Source: Alkalicoccus saliphilus (GTDB lineage Bacteria; Bacillota; Bacilli; Bacillales; Salisediminibacteriaceae). Taken from it: a DNA stretch of 64,000 nucleotides. The notes below the pieces were generated by a model, which did no database searches, was not told where the DNA came from, and worked only from the letters and a program-made list of their open reading frames with translations. Within the stretch, counting starts at the first letter, position 1. Every line of letters begins with the position of its first letter. The stretch lies in contig NZ_PZJJ01000019.1 in assembly GCF_003044065.1 (NCBI RefSeq), positions 1 through 64,000 of the forward strand, in the 5' to 3' direction. Of the stretch, positions 8,775 to 17,163 are shown piece after piece. A program made the translations under genes and the position numbers.

Positions 8775-8820
8775 AAAACGATGCAAAAATGAAACGCTTT
8801 CATTGCATCAATGCATCATA
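8775..8820. promoter_or_regulatory. Candidate upstream activating site for the PAS activator
   Basis: An interrupted palindrome made of GATGCA...ATGAAA and TTTCATTGCATC occupies 8780-8809, with a further ATGCATC after it. It lies roughly 40-80 bp upstream of the -24 element, a normal place for an activator of sigma-54 polymerase. The left half (AAAACG then ATGCAAAAAT) recurs at 15154-15178 above the second sigma-54 promoter. Binding is inferred. Confidence 0.55.
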
Positions 8821-8849
8821 TACAATAAAACACATAGGGAGGTGACGAC

Positions 8850-10502
8850 ATTAATAATTTTTTAAAACAAATTAATAACATTGGAACTTTAACTCTAAGC
8901 CGACGCGGTGAGGTTTTGTATTCTAATAATCTCGCTAAAAAATACCTTTATCAATTTGAAGTTATTAGTAATACTGTTTTACAAGGAGGGACTAATTTTT
9001 GTTTAAATGATTACCCTTCCGAGATCAACAGCTTTTCTTATCGGGATCAATATGTCGTTTTCATACATCCTATGGATAAATTAGTTAGATTACAAAAAGA
9101 AAAAGCCTCTCTAAAAGAGGTTCGGCAAGAATTAAACGAAGTTATTAATTCTTCTTTTGATGGAATTGTGATAAGTGATGAAAACGGAGTTATTATTCAC
9201 CAAAATCCTTCCTATGAAAAAATTACTGGTTTATCTGTAAAAGATTGTGTGGGAAGAAGCTTGAGAGAATTAGAAGAAGAAGGCATTATCGATAACTCAG
9301 CTACTTTAAAAGCATTGAAAGAAAACAAAGGAGTTACTATTACTCAAAAAATCAACACCGGTACAATGGTTTTAGTCTCCGCAGTTCCTATTAGAAACCG
9401 GCATGGCGAAATAAAAAAAGTTGTAAACAATGTTCGAGACCTAACATTGCTAAACCAATTGCAACAGGAGATTGAACAGTTAGAAAAGCAAAAAAAAGAG
9501 ATTGATAAAGAGCTTAAAATGCTTAAAAAACAGAAAAATCCTAAGCTGTCGATCATTGCTCAGTCAAAAAGTATGAAAGAAGTAATTAATCGATCATTAA
9601 GAGTTGCAGATATAGATTCGAGCGTTTTGATCCAAGGAGCTTCTGGAGTTGGTAAAGAAAAAATATTGGAATTAATCCATCATAATAGTGTAAGAAAAAG
9701 CCATTCTTTGATTAGAATCAATTGTGGAGCACTTCCTGAAAATTTATTAGAATCTGAGTTATTTGGTTACGAGAGCGGAGCATTTACAGGAGCTAATAAA
9801 AAAGGGAAAGTAGGACTACTAGAGGCGGCAGATAAGGGCACTGTATTTTTGGATGAAATAGGAGAGATGCCTTCTTCGCTGCAAGTAAAGCTTCTCCGAG
9901 TGCTACAGGAACACAAAGTGACTAGAATAGGTGGGACGAAGGAAACTTCTATTAACATAAGAGTGGTTGCAGCTACTCATAGAAATTTAGTGAAACTTAT
10001 AGAAGAAGGTAAATTTAGAGAAGATCTGTATTATAGATTAAACGTTATACCCATTCAAATCCCTTCTTTAAAAGATAGGAGGGAAGACATTATACCCCTT
10101 ATTTACCACTTTCTACACGTGATAAACCAAAAATATGGGATTCACAGAAGAATATCGCCTGAAGCATTAGACATGTTTAAATATTATGATTGGCCAGGAA
10201 ATGTAAGAGAACTAGAGAACTTTGTAGAAAGAATTTCTTTAATGACTGCAACCACTGAAATTGGGATGGAAGATGTAAGAAAGGAACTCCAGGGAAACGA
10301 CGCTCTTCAAACAGCTGCCGACAAGACAAAAATAAAATCCCCACCAGTTAAACCTTTAAAAAATTCACTAGCAAATTATGAATCCCAAATTATTAAAGAA
10401 AGTCTAGGCAAACATGATAGTATTCGCAAGACAGCTTTGGCATTAGAGGTGGATCAATCTACTCTAGTAAGAAAAATGAAAAGATATGGAATTGAAAAAT
10501 AA
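8850..10502 (+). CDS. PAS-domain sigma-54-dependent transcriptional activator
   Basis: About 550 residues. Order of domains, counted from the TTG at 8916: short sensor-like N-terminus, PAS domain 75-180 (IVISDENGVIIHQNPSYEKI), coiled coil 180-205, AAA+ ATPase with Walker A GASGVGKE (241-248), GAFTGA (288-293) and Walker B VFLDEIGE, then a Fis-type helix-turn-helix at the C-terminus (RKTALALEVDQSTLVRKM). It should remodel sigma-54 polymerase at the promoters at 8.7 and 15.0 kb. Start: the first conventional codon (TTG 8916) has GAGG only two bases before it. The frame stays open and protein-like up to an ATT at 8850, seven bases after GGAGG. I therefore place the start at ATT; TTG 8916 is the alternative. 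The effector is unknown. Confidence 0.85.
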   Translation: MNNFLKQINNIGTLTLSRRGEVLYSNNLAKKYLYQFEVISNTVLQGGTNFCLNDYPSEINSFSYRDQYVVFIHPMDKLVRLQKEKASLKEVRQELNEVINSSFDGIVISDENGVIIHQNPSYEKITGLSVKDCVGRSLRELEEEGIIDNSATLKALKENKGVTITQKINTGTMVLVSAVPIRNRHGEIKKVVNNVRDLTLLNQLQQEIEQLEKQKKEIDKELKMLKKQKNPKLSIIAQSKSMKEVINRSLRVADIDSSVLIQGASGVGKEKILELIHHNSVRKSHSLIRINCGALPENLLESELFGYESGAFTGANKKGKVGLLEAADKGTVFLDEIGEMPSSLQVKLLRVLQEHKVTRIGGTKETSINIRVVAATHRNLVKLIEEGKFREDLYYRLNVIPIQIPSLKDRREDIIPLIYHFLHVINQKYGIHRRISPEALDMFKYYDWPGNVRELENFVERISLMTATTEIGMEDVRKELQGNDALQTAADKTKIKSPPVKPLKNSLANYESQIIKESLGKHDSIRKTALALEVDQSTLVRKMKRYGIEK

Positions 10503-10546
10503 CTTTTTATGAAACTACTATAAATATAGTAGGCATGCATGTAAAA

Positions 10547-10590
10547 AAAGACCTTTACAGACAATTAAATTGTCCTAAAGGTCTTTCTTT
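10547..10590. terminator. Bidirectional terminator between the activator and TRAP operon 1
   Basis: The stem AAAGACCTTTA / TAAAGGTCTTT is extended inward by GACAATT / AATTGTC with a small bulge, and is flanked by an A-run on the left and a T-rich tract on the right. It serves the converging activator gene and dctM. Confidence 0.8.
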
Positions 10591-10641
10591 ATTTCTATTG
10601 ATTTCTTATTCTTTTAGATATGTTCCTCTTTTAAGTAAATT

Positions 10642-11919
10642 TTATATTAGCTTGAACCAAATCGAAAAGATCGGTAAAAAAGAAATAAGCAGTACTGCTA
10701 GTATCATTACAATAATAAAAGGAATAGTTGATTTTGAAATAGCACTTATTGATATTTTTGATATTTGAGAAGCGGCAAATAAGTTTAAACCTATAGGGGG
10801 GGTAACTAGTCCTATAGCTAAATTCACCACCATTATGATCCCAAAATGCACAGGATCGATGCCCATGCCAACGGCTAACGGGAGTAATAAAGGGGTGAGT
10901 ATTAATATCGCCGCCGAGCCTTCAATAACCATACCCACCAGGAGCAAAAAGATGTTTATTATAATTAAAAAAACATAAGGATTTGTTGTAATATCCCCCA
11001 TGTAATTTGAAAGCATTTGAGGGATACCATTTATTTGAATGAAAAAACTAAATGCACCAGAAGTTCCAATAATAATCATAATTATAGAAGTTGTTATAGA
11101 TGAGTTTATTAATGTGTTTACGAGTTTTTTGAAATTCAATTCCCTGTATATAAATCCAATCACAAAAGCGTATGCTACTGCTATAATCGAAGCTTCTGTT
11201 GGAGTGAAAACACCACCGTATATTCCACCTAATACAATTACTGGCATTGCTAAGGCTGGAACAGCTACGACAAAGCTCTTCAACAAATCTTTAAATGAAC
11301 ATCTAGGTTCCTTTGGTAAATTATTTTTCTTTGCATGATTTTTAGAATATATGTAGGCATATATCAATAAAGATAATCCCATAATAATTCCAGGAACAAT
11401 CCCGGCTAAAAACATATCGCTAATCGAGACTTCTGCACTGATCCCATATAATATTAATGGAATACTAGGTGGTATAACTATTCCTAAGGCCCCTGAAACA
11501 GCTACATTGGAACTTGCAAATCCAGTATTATATCCTTTCCCAATCATTGCTGGTATCATAATAGTTCCTATAGCAATAACTGTTGCTGTACCTGAGCCTG
11601 AAATAGCCGCAAAAAACATAGCAGTGACAATTGCTACCATTGCTAAGCCGCCATGAAAGTGTCCAACTAACTTGGTCGAGAAATCTATTAGTCTTTTAGC
11701 TATTCCTCCTGATTGCATTAATCCACCAGCAAGAATAAAAAATGGGATAGCCATTAAAGGAAAAGAGTTCAAAGAGACCAGCATTCTTTGAGGAACAATT
11801 GACAAATCAAGTGTTTGACTCATGATAATTCCAAGCATGGTAGATAACCCTAAAGCCACTGCAACTGGGACGCTTAAAAACAGAAATATAAATAATGAGA
11901 TAAAGAATAGGAGAATCAT
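10642..11919 (-). CDS. TRAP transporter large membrane subunit (DctM)
   Basis: 425 residues, about 12 membrane segments. The DctM family signature regions AIPFFILAGGLMQSGGIAKR, SGSGTATVIAIGTIMIPAM and GIVIPPSIPLILYG are present. This subunit forms the Na+-coupled translocation channel for an organic acid delivered by the DctP protein. Its start overlaps the end of dctQ by four bases (ATGA type), giving translational coupling. It is the last gene of the adh-dctP-dctQ-dctM operon. Confidence 0.93.
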   Translation of the reverse strand: MILLFFISLFIFLFLSVPVAVALGLSTMLGIIMSQTLDLSIVPQRMLVSLNSFPLMAIPFFILAGGLMQSGGIAKRLIDFSTKLVGHFHGGLAMVAIVTAMFFAAISGSGTATVIAIGTIMIPAMIGKGYNTGFASSNVAVSGALGIVIPPSIPLILYGISAEVSISDMFLAGIVPGIIMGLSLLIYAYIYSKNHAKKNNLPKEPRCSFKDLLKSFVVAVPALAMPVIVLGGIYGGVFTPTEASIIAVAYAFVIGFIYRELNFKKLVNTLINSSITTSIIMIIIGTSGAFSFFIQINGIPQMLSNYMGDITTNPYVFLIIINIFLLLVGMVIEGSAAILILTPLLLPLAVGMGIDPVHFGIIMVVNLAIGLVTPPIGLNLFAASQISKISISAISKSTIPFIIVMILAVLLISFLPIFSIWFKLI

Positions 11920-12407
11920 GATCTCACCTCTTTCGCGTCTTCAAGTATATTTGCCACTGCATTAATCACTAGAAAAAACCCACCTAATGAAAGGGCGAAA
12001 TAAAACCAAAACATAGAGATTCCAAGCCCTGGAAGCCTTTGTCCTGACACACTTTCTGCTAAAGTAAATCCATAATAAAGCAAAATAAAGTAAAAAAACA
12101 AAGATAATAAATTAACAAATAGCTTTAATCTGCTTTTATTCTTTTTTTGAAGAATCTCTGGCAGTACTTCAACCGCCAACAATTGTCCCTTCCTTAAGGC
12201 TAATGCAGAACCTAGCAGTACAATATACAACATTAATATTCTTGCTAATTCTTCGGACCAAGGAATAGAAGTTCCTATGAGATACCTGCTGAACACCTGC
12301 CAGAATATCGTTATAGACATAATTGCTAAAAATGCTGCTAAAACATACCCTACAACATTATTAATATTGTCAACCACTTTTATATAATATTCACTTATTG
12401 CCTTCAT
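11916..12407 (-). CDS. TRAP transporter small membrane subunit (DctQ)
   Basis: 163 residues with four predicted membrane helices and the DctQ feature IPWSEELARILMLYIVLLG. It partners DctM in the membrane part of the transporter. It lies after a strong intergenic hairpin that separates it from dctP, and overlaps dctM by four bases. Confidence 0.9.
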   Translation of the reverse strand: MKAISEYYIKVVDNINNVVGYVLAAFLAIMSITIFWQVFSRYLIGTSIPWSEELARILMLYIVLLGSALALRKGQLLAVEVLPEILQKKNKSRLKLFVNLLSLFFYFILLYYGFTLAESVSGQRLPGLGISMFWFYFALSLGGFFLVINAVANILEDAKEVRS

Positions 12408-12435
12408 TCTTCCCCCCCCTTGTAAAAGGAAACAT

Positions 12436-12459
12436 AAGGTGACGATTCTTCGTCACCTT
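12436..12459 (-). promoter_or_regulatory. Intercistronic hairpin between dctP and dctQ
   Basis: Perfect 10-bp arms AAGGTGACGA and TCGTCACCTT with a four-base loop. There is no long T-run on the minus strand, so it more likely protects the dctP message or causes partial termination than ends the operon. An equivalent hairpin sits at the same place in the second TRAP operon (23543-23576). Confidence 0.6.
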
Positions 12460-12466
12460 TTAAATT

Positions 12467-13585
12467 TTATTGGTTGAAATTCTGTATCCGTTCAATCAAA
12501 TCTTCTCCAATAACTGGCCCCCATTCATCATAAACTTCTTGAGTCATTTCTCTGTACTCTTCTTTTTGTTCGTCTGTGAATTCGTAGATTGTTTGGCCGC
12601 CTTCATTTTCCAAGTATTCCATAGCATCTACTTCCATTTGATCGATTGTTTCACGACCTACATCCCGTCCATATTCTGCAGCTTCGATAAGCGCTTCTTG
12701 ATGCTCATCTGACATCGAATTAAATTGATCAGCACCCATAGAAATAGGTGCAGCTACAAACCTAGCATCAGTTATAGTAATAGAGCTTTGGATTTCATCA
12801 AATCCTCCGGTTTCTAAAACCATAATGGCTTGGTCATGTCCATCAATAACGCCCTGTTGCAAAGCTGTATAGACTTCAGGCCAAGCCATTGGTGTAGGGT
12901 TTGCCCCAACTGCTTCCCATGTATCAATTTGTACTTCACTTTCCTGTACTCGAATAGTATAGTTTTCCAAGTCGGAAATTTCTTCTATGTCTTGACCTGC
13001 ACTTCCAATCACTACAAATCCATTTTCAATCCAAGACAATATCTTTACATTAGCGGCTTCTTCAAAGCTATCAGCTAGCTCTTCCCCAATTTCCCCGTCC
13101 AATACACCCCTGGCATGTTCTTTTCCTTCGAAAATGTAAGGAAGATCAAAAACAAGCATTTCTTCTTCAAAAACTCCCATAGGTCCACTGGATTGTAAAG
13201 CTAGGTCAACTGTCCCCTGTCCCATCATTTCATACACTTCTCTTTCTCCACCAAAGGCGTTACTATAATGTATGTTAACGCTTACTTCATTATCGGTAAG
13301 TTCCTCCAGCTTTTCTCTAAAAGCTGAAGCTCCAGCGTCATTCTTAGTGTCTCTTCCTTCAGGAAGACTCATATCTAAAACGATTTCCGCTTCTTCATGA
13401 GCTCCCGATGTATCTTCCTCAGAAGTATTATTGTTTTCATTAGCAGTGTTATCAGCACTTGCTTCATTGTTATCGTTTCCGGAAGCTGTATTAACCTCTT
13501 CATCTCCTGAATCTGCATTATTGAAACCACAAGCCGAAAGTACAAAAACACTAGAAAGCACGGAACATACAAATATTTTTTTCAA
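12467..13585 (-). CDS. TRAP transporter solute-binding lipoprotein (DctP)
   Basis: 372 residues. A lipoprotein signal peptide ends in LSAC (Cys19), followed by a roughly 45-residue Asp/Glu/Asn/Ser/Thr-rich linker typical of halophilic exported proteins. The DctP fold follows, with LALQSSGPMG and the carboxylate-binding region around YTIRVQESEVQ and PMAWPEVYTALQQGVIDG. It captures a small carboxylate outside the membrane and hands it to DctQM. The preceding zinc dehydrogenase is 19 bases upstream. The ligand cannot be assigned from sequence. Confidence 0.92.
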   Translation of the reverse strand: MKKIFVCSVLSSVFVLSACGFNNADSGDEEVNTASGNDNNEASADNTANENNNTSEEDTSGAHEEAEIVLDMSLPEGRDTKNDAGASAFREKLEELTDNEVSVNIHYSNAFGGEREVYEMMGQGTVDLALQSSGPMGVFEEEMLVFDLPYIFEGKEHARGVLDGEIGEELADSFEEAANVKILSWIENGFVVIGSAGQDIEEISDLENYTIRVQESEVQIDTWEAVGANPTPMAWPEVYTALQQGVIDGHDQAIMVLETGGFDEIQSSITITDARFVAAPISMGADQFNSMSDEHQEALIEAAEYGRDVGRETIDQMEVDAMEYLENEGGQTIYEFTDEQKEEYREMTQEVYDEWGPVIGEDLIERIQNFNQ

Positions 13586-13604
13586 TGTATTTCCTCCTAA
13601 AAGT

Positions 13605-14630
13605 TTATTTATAGTTATCGGGGATTAAAAGGGTTTTAAAACCTATATTTTTTTCTGCTAAATCAAAGCCTTCTACCCAATTCGAAAGAGCAACTTGATT
13701 TGAGATTAAATCTTTCACATTAATTTTGTTAGTCCGTAATAAGGTCAAAGACTTGTGCCATGAGGCAGCAGTCGTACCGAAGCCATTAATCATTTCCAAT
13801 TCTTTCATTAAGATCAAGTCCGCATCTATTGAAACATTTTTTCCAAAGAGACCCACTTGAATTAATTTACCACTCTTTTTCGCTAAACTTATACAGTTTG
13901 TCAATGAAGATTCTACACCAGCACATTCCACTGTAACGTCAAATTCCTTTTCGCTAATACTTATATCGTCAGGAATATGATCAGTTATCCAAGTTTTTTC
14001 GGCCCCCAACTTTAAAGATAATGCTAAACGATCTTTATCCTTTGCAGTGCCTAAGACAGTAACATCAGCACCATTTGCTCTGGCAACTTGAAGTGCCAGT
14101 AGACCAATAGTTCCCGGTCCTGATATTAAAACAGAATCTCCGGCTTCGATATTCGTTCTTTCACTCATACACCTTACTACACAAGCAAGTGGTTCCGTCA
14201 GAGCTGCTTCTTCATAACTCAAGTTATCAGGTATAGAGTATACACTGGAAGCTGGAACGGACAAATAGTCTGCAAATGCTCCATTTATTCCCGACCCAAT
14301 GGATCTTCGCTCTTTACATAGCATCATTAACCCTTTCCTACAATATTCACAACTACCGCAGGTATCTATGGCAGTCAAAGCTACGACCCTGTCCCCAGAA
14401 TTTAAAGTTGAAACATGATTCCCCACCTGAACTATTTCACCCGAAAATTCATGACCAAGGATAACAGGTGGGTTGATAGGATATTCACCTTTTTTTATAT
14501 GAAGGTCTGTTCCACATATTCCGCAGGCCTTTACTTTAATTAACACCCATTCTTCTCTTACTACGGGAAGTTGAGATTCTATTAACTCCATCTCCCCATC
14601 ACCTATTGCTTTTTTAATTAAAGCTTTCAT
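13605..14630 (-). CDS. Zinc-dependent alcohol/polyol dehydrogenase (MDR family)
   Basis: 341 residues. Catalytic zinc ligands in CGICGTDLH and GHEFSGE, structural zinc cysteines in CGSCEYCRKGLMMLC, and the NAD site SGPGTIGLLALQVA are all present. It belongs to the sorbitol/threonine/butanediol dehydrogenase group. It is the first gene of the TRAP operon, so it probably oxidises the imported hydroxy acid or its product. A sigma-54 promoter lies about 350 bases upstream, with a candidate cre site in the leader. Substrate not assignable. Confidence 0.88.
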   Translation of the reverse strand: MKALIKKAIGDGEMELIESQLPVVREEWVLIKVKACGICGTDLHIKKGEYPINPPVILGHEFSGEIVQVGNHVSTLNSGDRVVALTAIDTCGSCEYCRKGLMMLCKERRSIGSGINGAFADYLSVPASSVYSIPDNLSYEEAALTEPLACVVRCMSERTNIEAGDSVLISGPGTIGLLALQVARANGADVTVLGTAKDKDRLALSLKLGAEKTWITDHIPDDISISEKEFDVTVECAGVESSLTNCISLAKKSGKLIQVGLFGKNVSIDADLILMKELEMINGFGTTAASWHKSLTLLRTNKINVKDLISNQVALSNWVEGFDLAEKNIGFKTLLIPDNYK

Positions 14631-14675
14631 TCACTTCCCCCTTTTGCATTGATGTATTTTTGCATCACTAATGCA

Positions 14676-14690
14676 AGAATGCGCTTACAT
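14676..14690 (-). promoter_or_regulatory. Candidate cre site (CcpA) in the leader of the adh-TRAP operon
   Basis: The minus strand ATGTAAGCGCATTCT matches the relaxed Bacillus cre consensus WTGNAANCGNWWNCA at 14 of 15 positions. It lies downstream of the sigma-54 start, where CcpA could act as a roadblock. The single mismatch lowers confidence. Confidence 0.45.
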
Positions 14691-14995
14691 TTCGAGAAAT
14701 TCAAAGTTTTAGTGACTACAATTTTAGAAGCAGGAATATTTGCAGCTCTAACAATGTGATCACCTACCTGTAACTATCACTCATTAACAGCCATTTTTTT
14801 AACCGGCAAGTAATGAAATTCGTAATACGTAAGAAGCTGAATCGTGCTAAAGGAAATTGCTTTACATATTCTGCTTTTTTAAATTTAAACCGCCGCCTCT
14901 CTGATAATTGTGGATGGTTGGGAGCCGTAATTTGTTTAGGATATAATAGTTATTCAATTTTTATATTATCCCCCTTTCTTAATATTAATAGTATC

Positions 14996-15011
14996 TGCAA
15001 AACCCATGCCA
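14996..15011 (-). promoter_or_regulatory. Sigma-54 (-24/-12) promoter of the adh-TRAP operon
   Basis: The minus strand reads TGGCAT-GGGTT-TTGCA, one change from consensus and with correct spacing. Transcription would begin near 14985 and leave a leader of about 350 bases before the dehydrogenase gene. No ORF of useful length was seen in the leader. Confidence 0.82.
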
Positions 15012-15153
15012 AAAAAGAATGAATTTTATTGGAATTTCTAAGAATCCCTATACTAGAAGAGGTTTCTATTCATAAAAATTTCTTGAGTCAGGTGAATACT
15101 TCGTTTTTTCATTAATAACAACAGCATAATAATTATGAAAATTAATAAATATG

Positions 15154-15178
15154 AAAACGATATGCAAAAATGCAACAC
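15154..15178. promoter_or_regulatory. Second copy of the activator site motif
   Basis: AAAACG, then ATATGCAAAAATGCAACAC, matches the left half of the site at 8775-8797 apart from a two-base insertion and two substitutions. It lies about 145-165 bp upstream of the -24 element at 15.0 kb. It is a plausible enhancer for the activator encoded at 8.9-10.5 kb. Confidence 0.5.
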
Positions 15179-15655
15179 TTTAAATTGTATTTTCATTTAA
15201 TATTTGATTCCTAATTTCTTTCGGAGTTCATATAATATACTGATGTTGGAAATCAAACAAAGCAAATTTTTTTAATAGAAGGTTAGATTGGTCATCTATG
15301 ACACACATATAATGAACAATCATTAAATTTTAAAGAAAATGGGATTATGGATGTTAGCTGAAAATATTAGTTAAGTAATTTAAACATTTACTTCTAAGAA
15401 AACACTCTTATTATAAATTGACAAAACCAGAGCGATACCGTTCTCTAATTAACCATACTGGAGCAACGTGTGATCATGCTCCTATATCTCTTTAATGGTG
15501 AGGACAGTTTATCAAGGGTGGAAGTGAGTAAGGCTTTAAGTATTTCTTTACAGAGAGTGTATCAGATGGAGAAGTTGACTTTGAGAAAGCTCAAGCTGAG
15601 TATGGAAATCAACTTTTGATTTCACTTATAATAATCGTATATGTGCTTTAGAAGC
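15179..15655. other. AT-rich intergenic stretch with decayed coding fragments
   Basis: No intact gene is visible. A plus-strand frame around 15560-15650 encodes a protein-like piece (SDGEVDFEKAQAEYGNQLL) that lacks a start and soon ends, so it may be a gene remnant of unknown family. A short inverted repeat (GGAGCA ... TGCTCC) lies near 15463-15483. Confidence 0.3.
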
Positions 15656-15715
15656 TCATTCTAATATAGCCTCCTGTAAAAATTCACGCCTCTCTGCCTC
15701 AAAAATTATCATCAT
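15656..15715 (-). pseudogene. Remnant of a second DUF2075-type nuclease-helicase gene (start only)
   Basis: The minus strand encodes MMIIFEAERREFLQEAILE and then stops. It aligns with the first residues of the intact protein at 743-2683 (MIIYEATKRDFLQD). The upstream DNA is also alike: both genes have TATACAAA and CGTGGTGAT just before the start. Everything past codon 19 is gone. Confidence 0.6.
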
Positions 15716-15961
15716 TCCATCACCACGATTGATTTGTATAGTCTTCAAAAAGAAAATAATAATTTTGCATAGATCTATTCCCTCGTCTCAAGAAAACTGT
15801 AACCGTCAAGTGTAATTTAGCAGTTACAAAAACTTAGTTGAAACAGGCATAGGGATTGAATAAACATTATTTAAATTAGGCCTCCACTGCTTATATGTAG
15901 TAAAACAGAACTTTTTAAGTATTAAAAATTAAACGGAATGGTCTAACTTTTTCTATTTCTA

Positions 15962-16002
15962 AAAAAGATGAACAGAGATTTTAAATCCCTGCTCATCTTT
16001 TT
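15962..16002. terminator. Intrinsic terminator after the aldo/keto reductase gene
   Basis: The arms AAAAAGATGAACAG and CTGCTCATCTTTTT pair over 14 positions with one mismatch. T-runs lie on both sides, so it can work in both directions. It closes the leftward operon from 25.9 kb. Confidence 0.8.
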
Positions 16003-16091
16003 AAATACCTTAAATTCACTATATTAATCATGCTATTCTTATAGTTTAATCTTGAACAATAGATTGAATAAATATATGTGGTTTCTTCAAC

Positions 16092-17060
16092 TTATCTTTC
16101 ATCATCTCTATCTGTTGGGTGAGGGGGTGGAGTCGATAAGTCCGATATGGCCTGTCGTAAATCCTCCGTCATATTTATTTCTAAGGATTTTAGAGCTGTA
16201 TCTAATTGATCCACGTTTCTTGCCCCTATTAAAGGAGAGGTAACTGTAGGTTCTGATTTCACCCAAGCTATGGCTAAAGGTACGGGATCAAATCCATTAT
16301 CATAAGCGAATCCAGTAAATTTCTCCGCTATATTATAATTAATTGTATCAGCATACCTCTTTGAGTAACTCTCTTGCTCAATTATTCTTCCAATTTCCGG
16401 TTTTTTCCCTTGATTATATTTACCTGTTAAGAGACCGGCTCCTAAAGGACTATAAGGCATAACTGCGATATTTTCTGAGCTAGCCAAAGGAAGTATCTCA
16501 ACTTCCACCTGACGTTTCACCAAACTGTACATTGGTTGTATAATTTCAAAACGAGCTAAATATTCTTTCGCTTGCACACCTAAAGCAAGTGCAATCTGCC
16601 ACGCTGCCCAATTACTAACTGCGGGATATACTATTTTCCCTTGCTTTTGTAAATCATCAAGAGTTCGCAGAGTATCTTCCATTCTAGTGTTTTCATCAAA
16701 TTTGTGTAAAAAATAGAAATCAATTCTATCAGTATTCAACCTTCGCAAACTATTTTCTACTTCGCTCATGATATGGTGTCTAGAGAGCCCCTTGCTGTTA
16801 ACATCATTACCCATTTGATTATACACTTTGGAAGAAATTAAAACTTCATTCCTGCAATTCGAAATACATTTTCCAAGTATTTTTTCTGCTTCTCCCTCTG
16901 CATATTTATTTGCACAATCGAAAAAATTAATTCCTGCTTCCCTAGCCTTATCAAACATCTTCATCGACATTTTTTCGTCTGCACCGGCTGAAAAAGACAT
17001 AGTACCAAATGCGAGTTCTGAAACTTGGATACCAGTTTTTCCTATACTGCGGAAATTCAT
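16092..17060 (-). CDS. Aldo/keto reductase
   Basis: 322 residues, a TIM-barrel NADP-dependent reductase. The catalytic Asp and Tyr are in FFDCANKYAEGEAE, the Lys in ISSKV and the His in FLHKFD. The C-terminal cofactor region includes SPLIGARNVDQLD. It belongs to the YajO/YghZ/general-stress-69 type group. It lies 103 bases after the 2-hydroxyacid dehydrogenase gene with no terminator between, so it may be the last gene of that operon. It could reduce or oxidise an aldehyde intermediate such as glycolaldehyde or glyceraldehyde; this is inference. Confidence 0.88.
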   Translation of the reverse strand: MNFRSIGKTGIQVSELAFGTMSFSAGADEKMSMKMFDKAREAGINFFDCANKYAEGEAEKILGKCISNCRNEVLISSKVYNQMGNDVNSKGLSRHHIMSEVENSLRRLNTDRIDFYFLHKFDENTRMEDTLRTLDDLQKQGKIVYPAVSNWAAWQIALALGVQAKEYLARFEIIQPMYSLVKRQVEVEILPLASSENIAVMPYSPLGAGLLTGKYNQGKKPEIGRIIEQESYSKRYADTINYNIAEKFTGFAYDNGFDPVPLAIAWVKSEPTVTSPLIGARNVDQLDTALKSLEINMTEDLRQAISDLSTPPPHPTDRDDER

Positions 17061-17163
17061 TCTACGACTCCTTTTAATAAGCGTATTTTTGAAGCAGAAA
17101 GTGCAATAACAATAAATTGATCTCTAGTATTAAGCAGATTTAAGATATAATTATTACTCCATT

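Noticed and set aside
8789-8803. TGAAACGCTTTCA as a cre site
   Set aside because: It is one base short of the cre consensus and lies inside the larger dyad that better explains it as an activator site.
10535-10768. 77-codon open frame on the plus strand
   Set aside because: It reads through the terminator hairpin and antisense to dctM.
14813-15022. 69-codon open frame on the plus strand
   Set aside because: It overlaps the sigma-54 promoter on the other strand and has no ribosome binding site or recognisable features.
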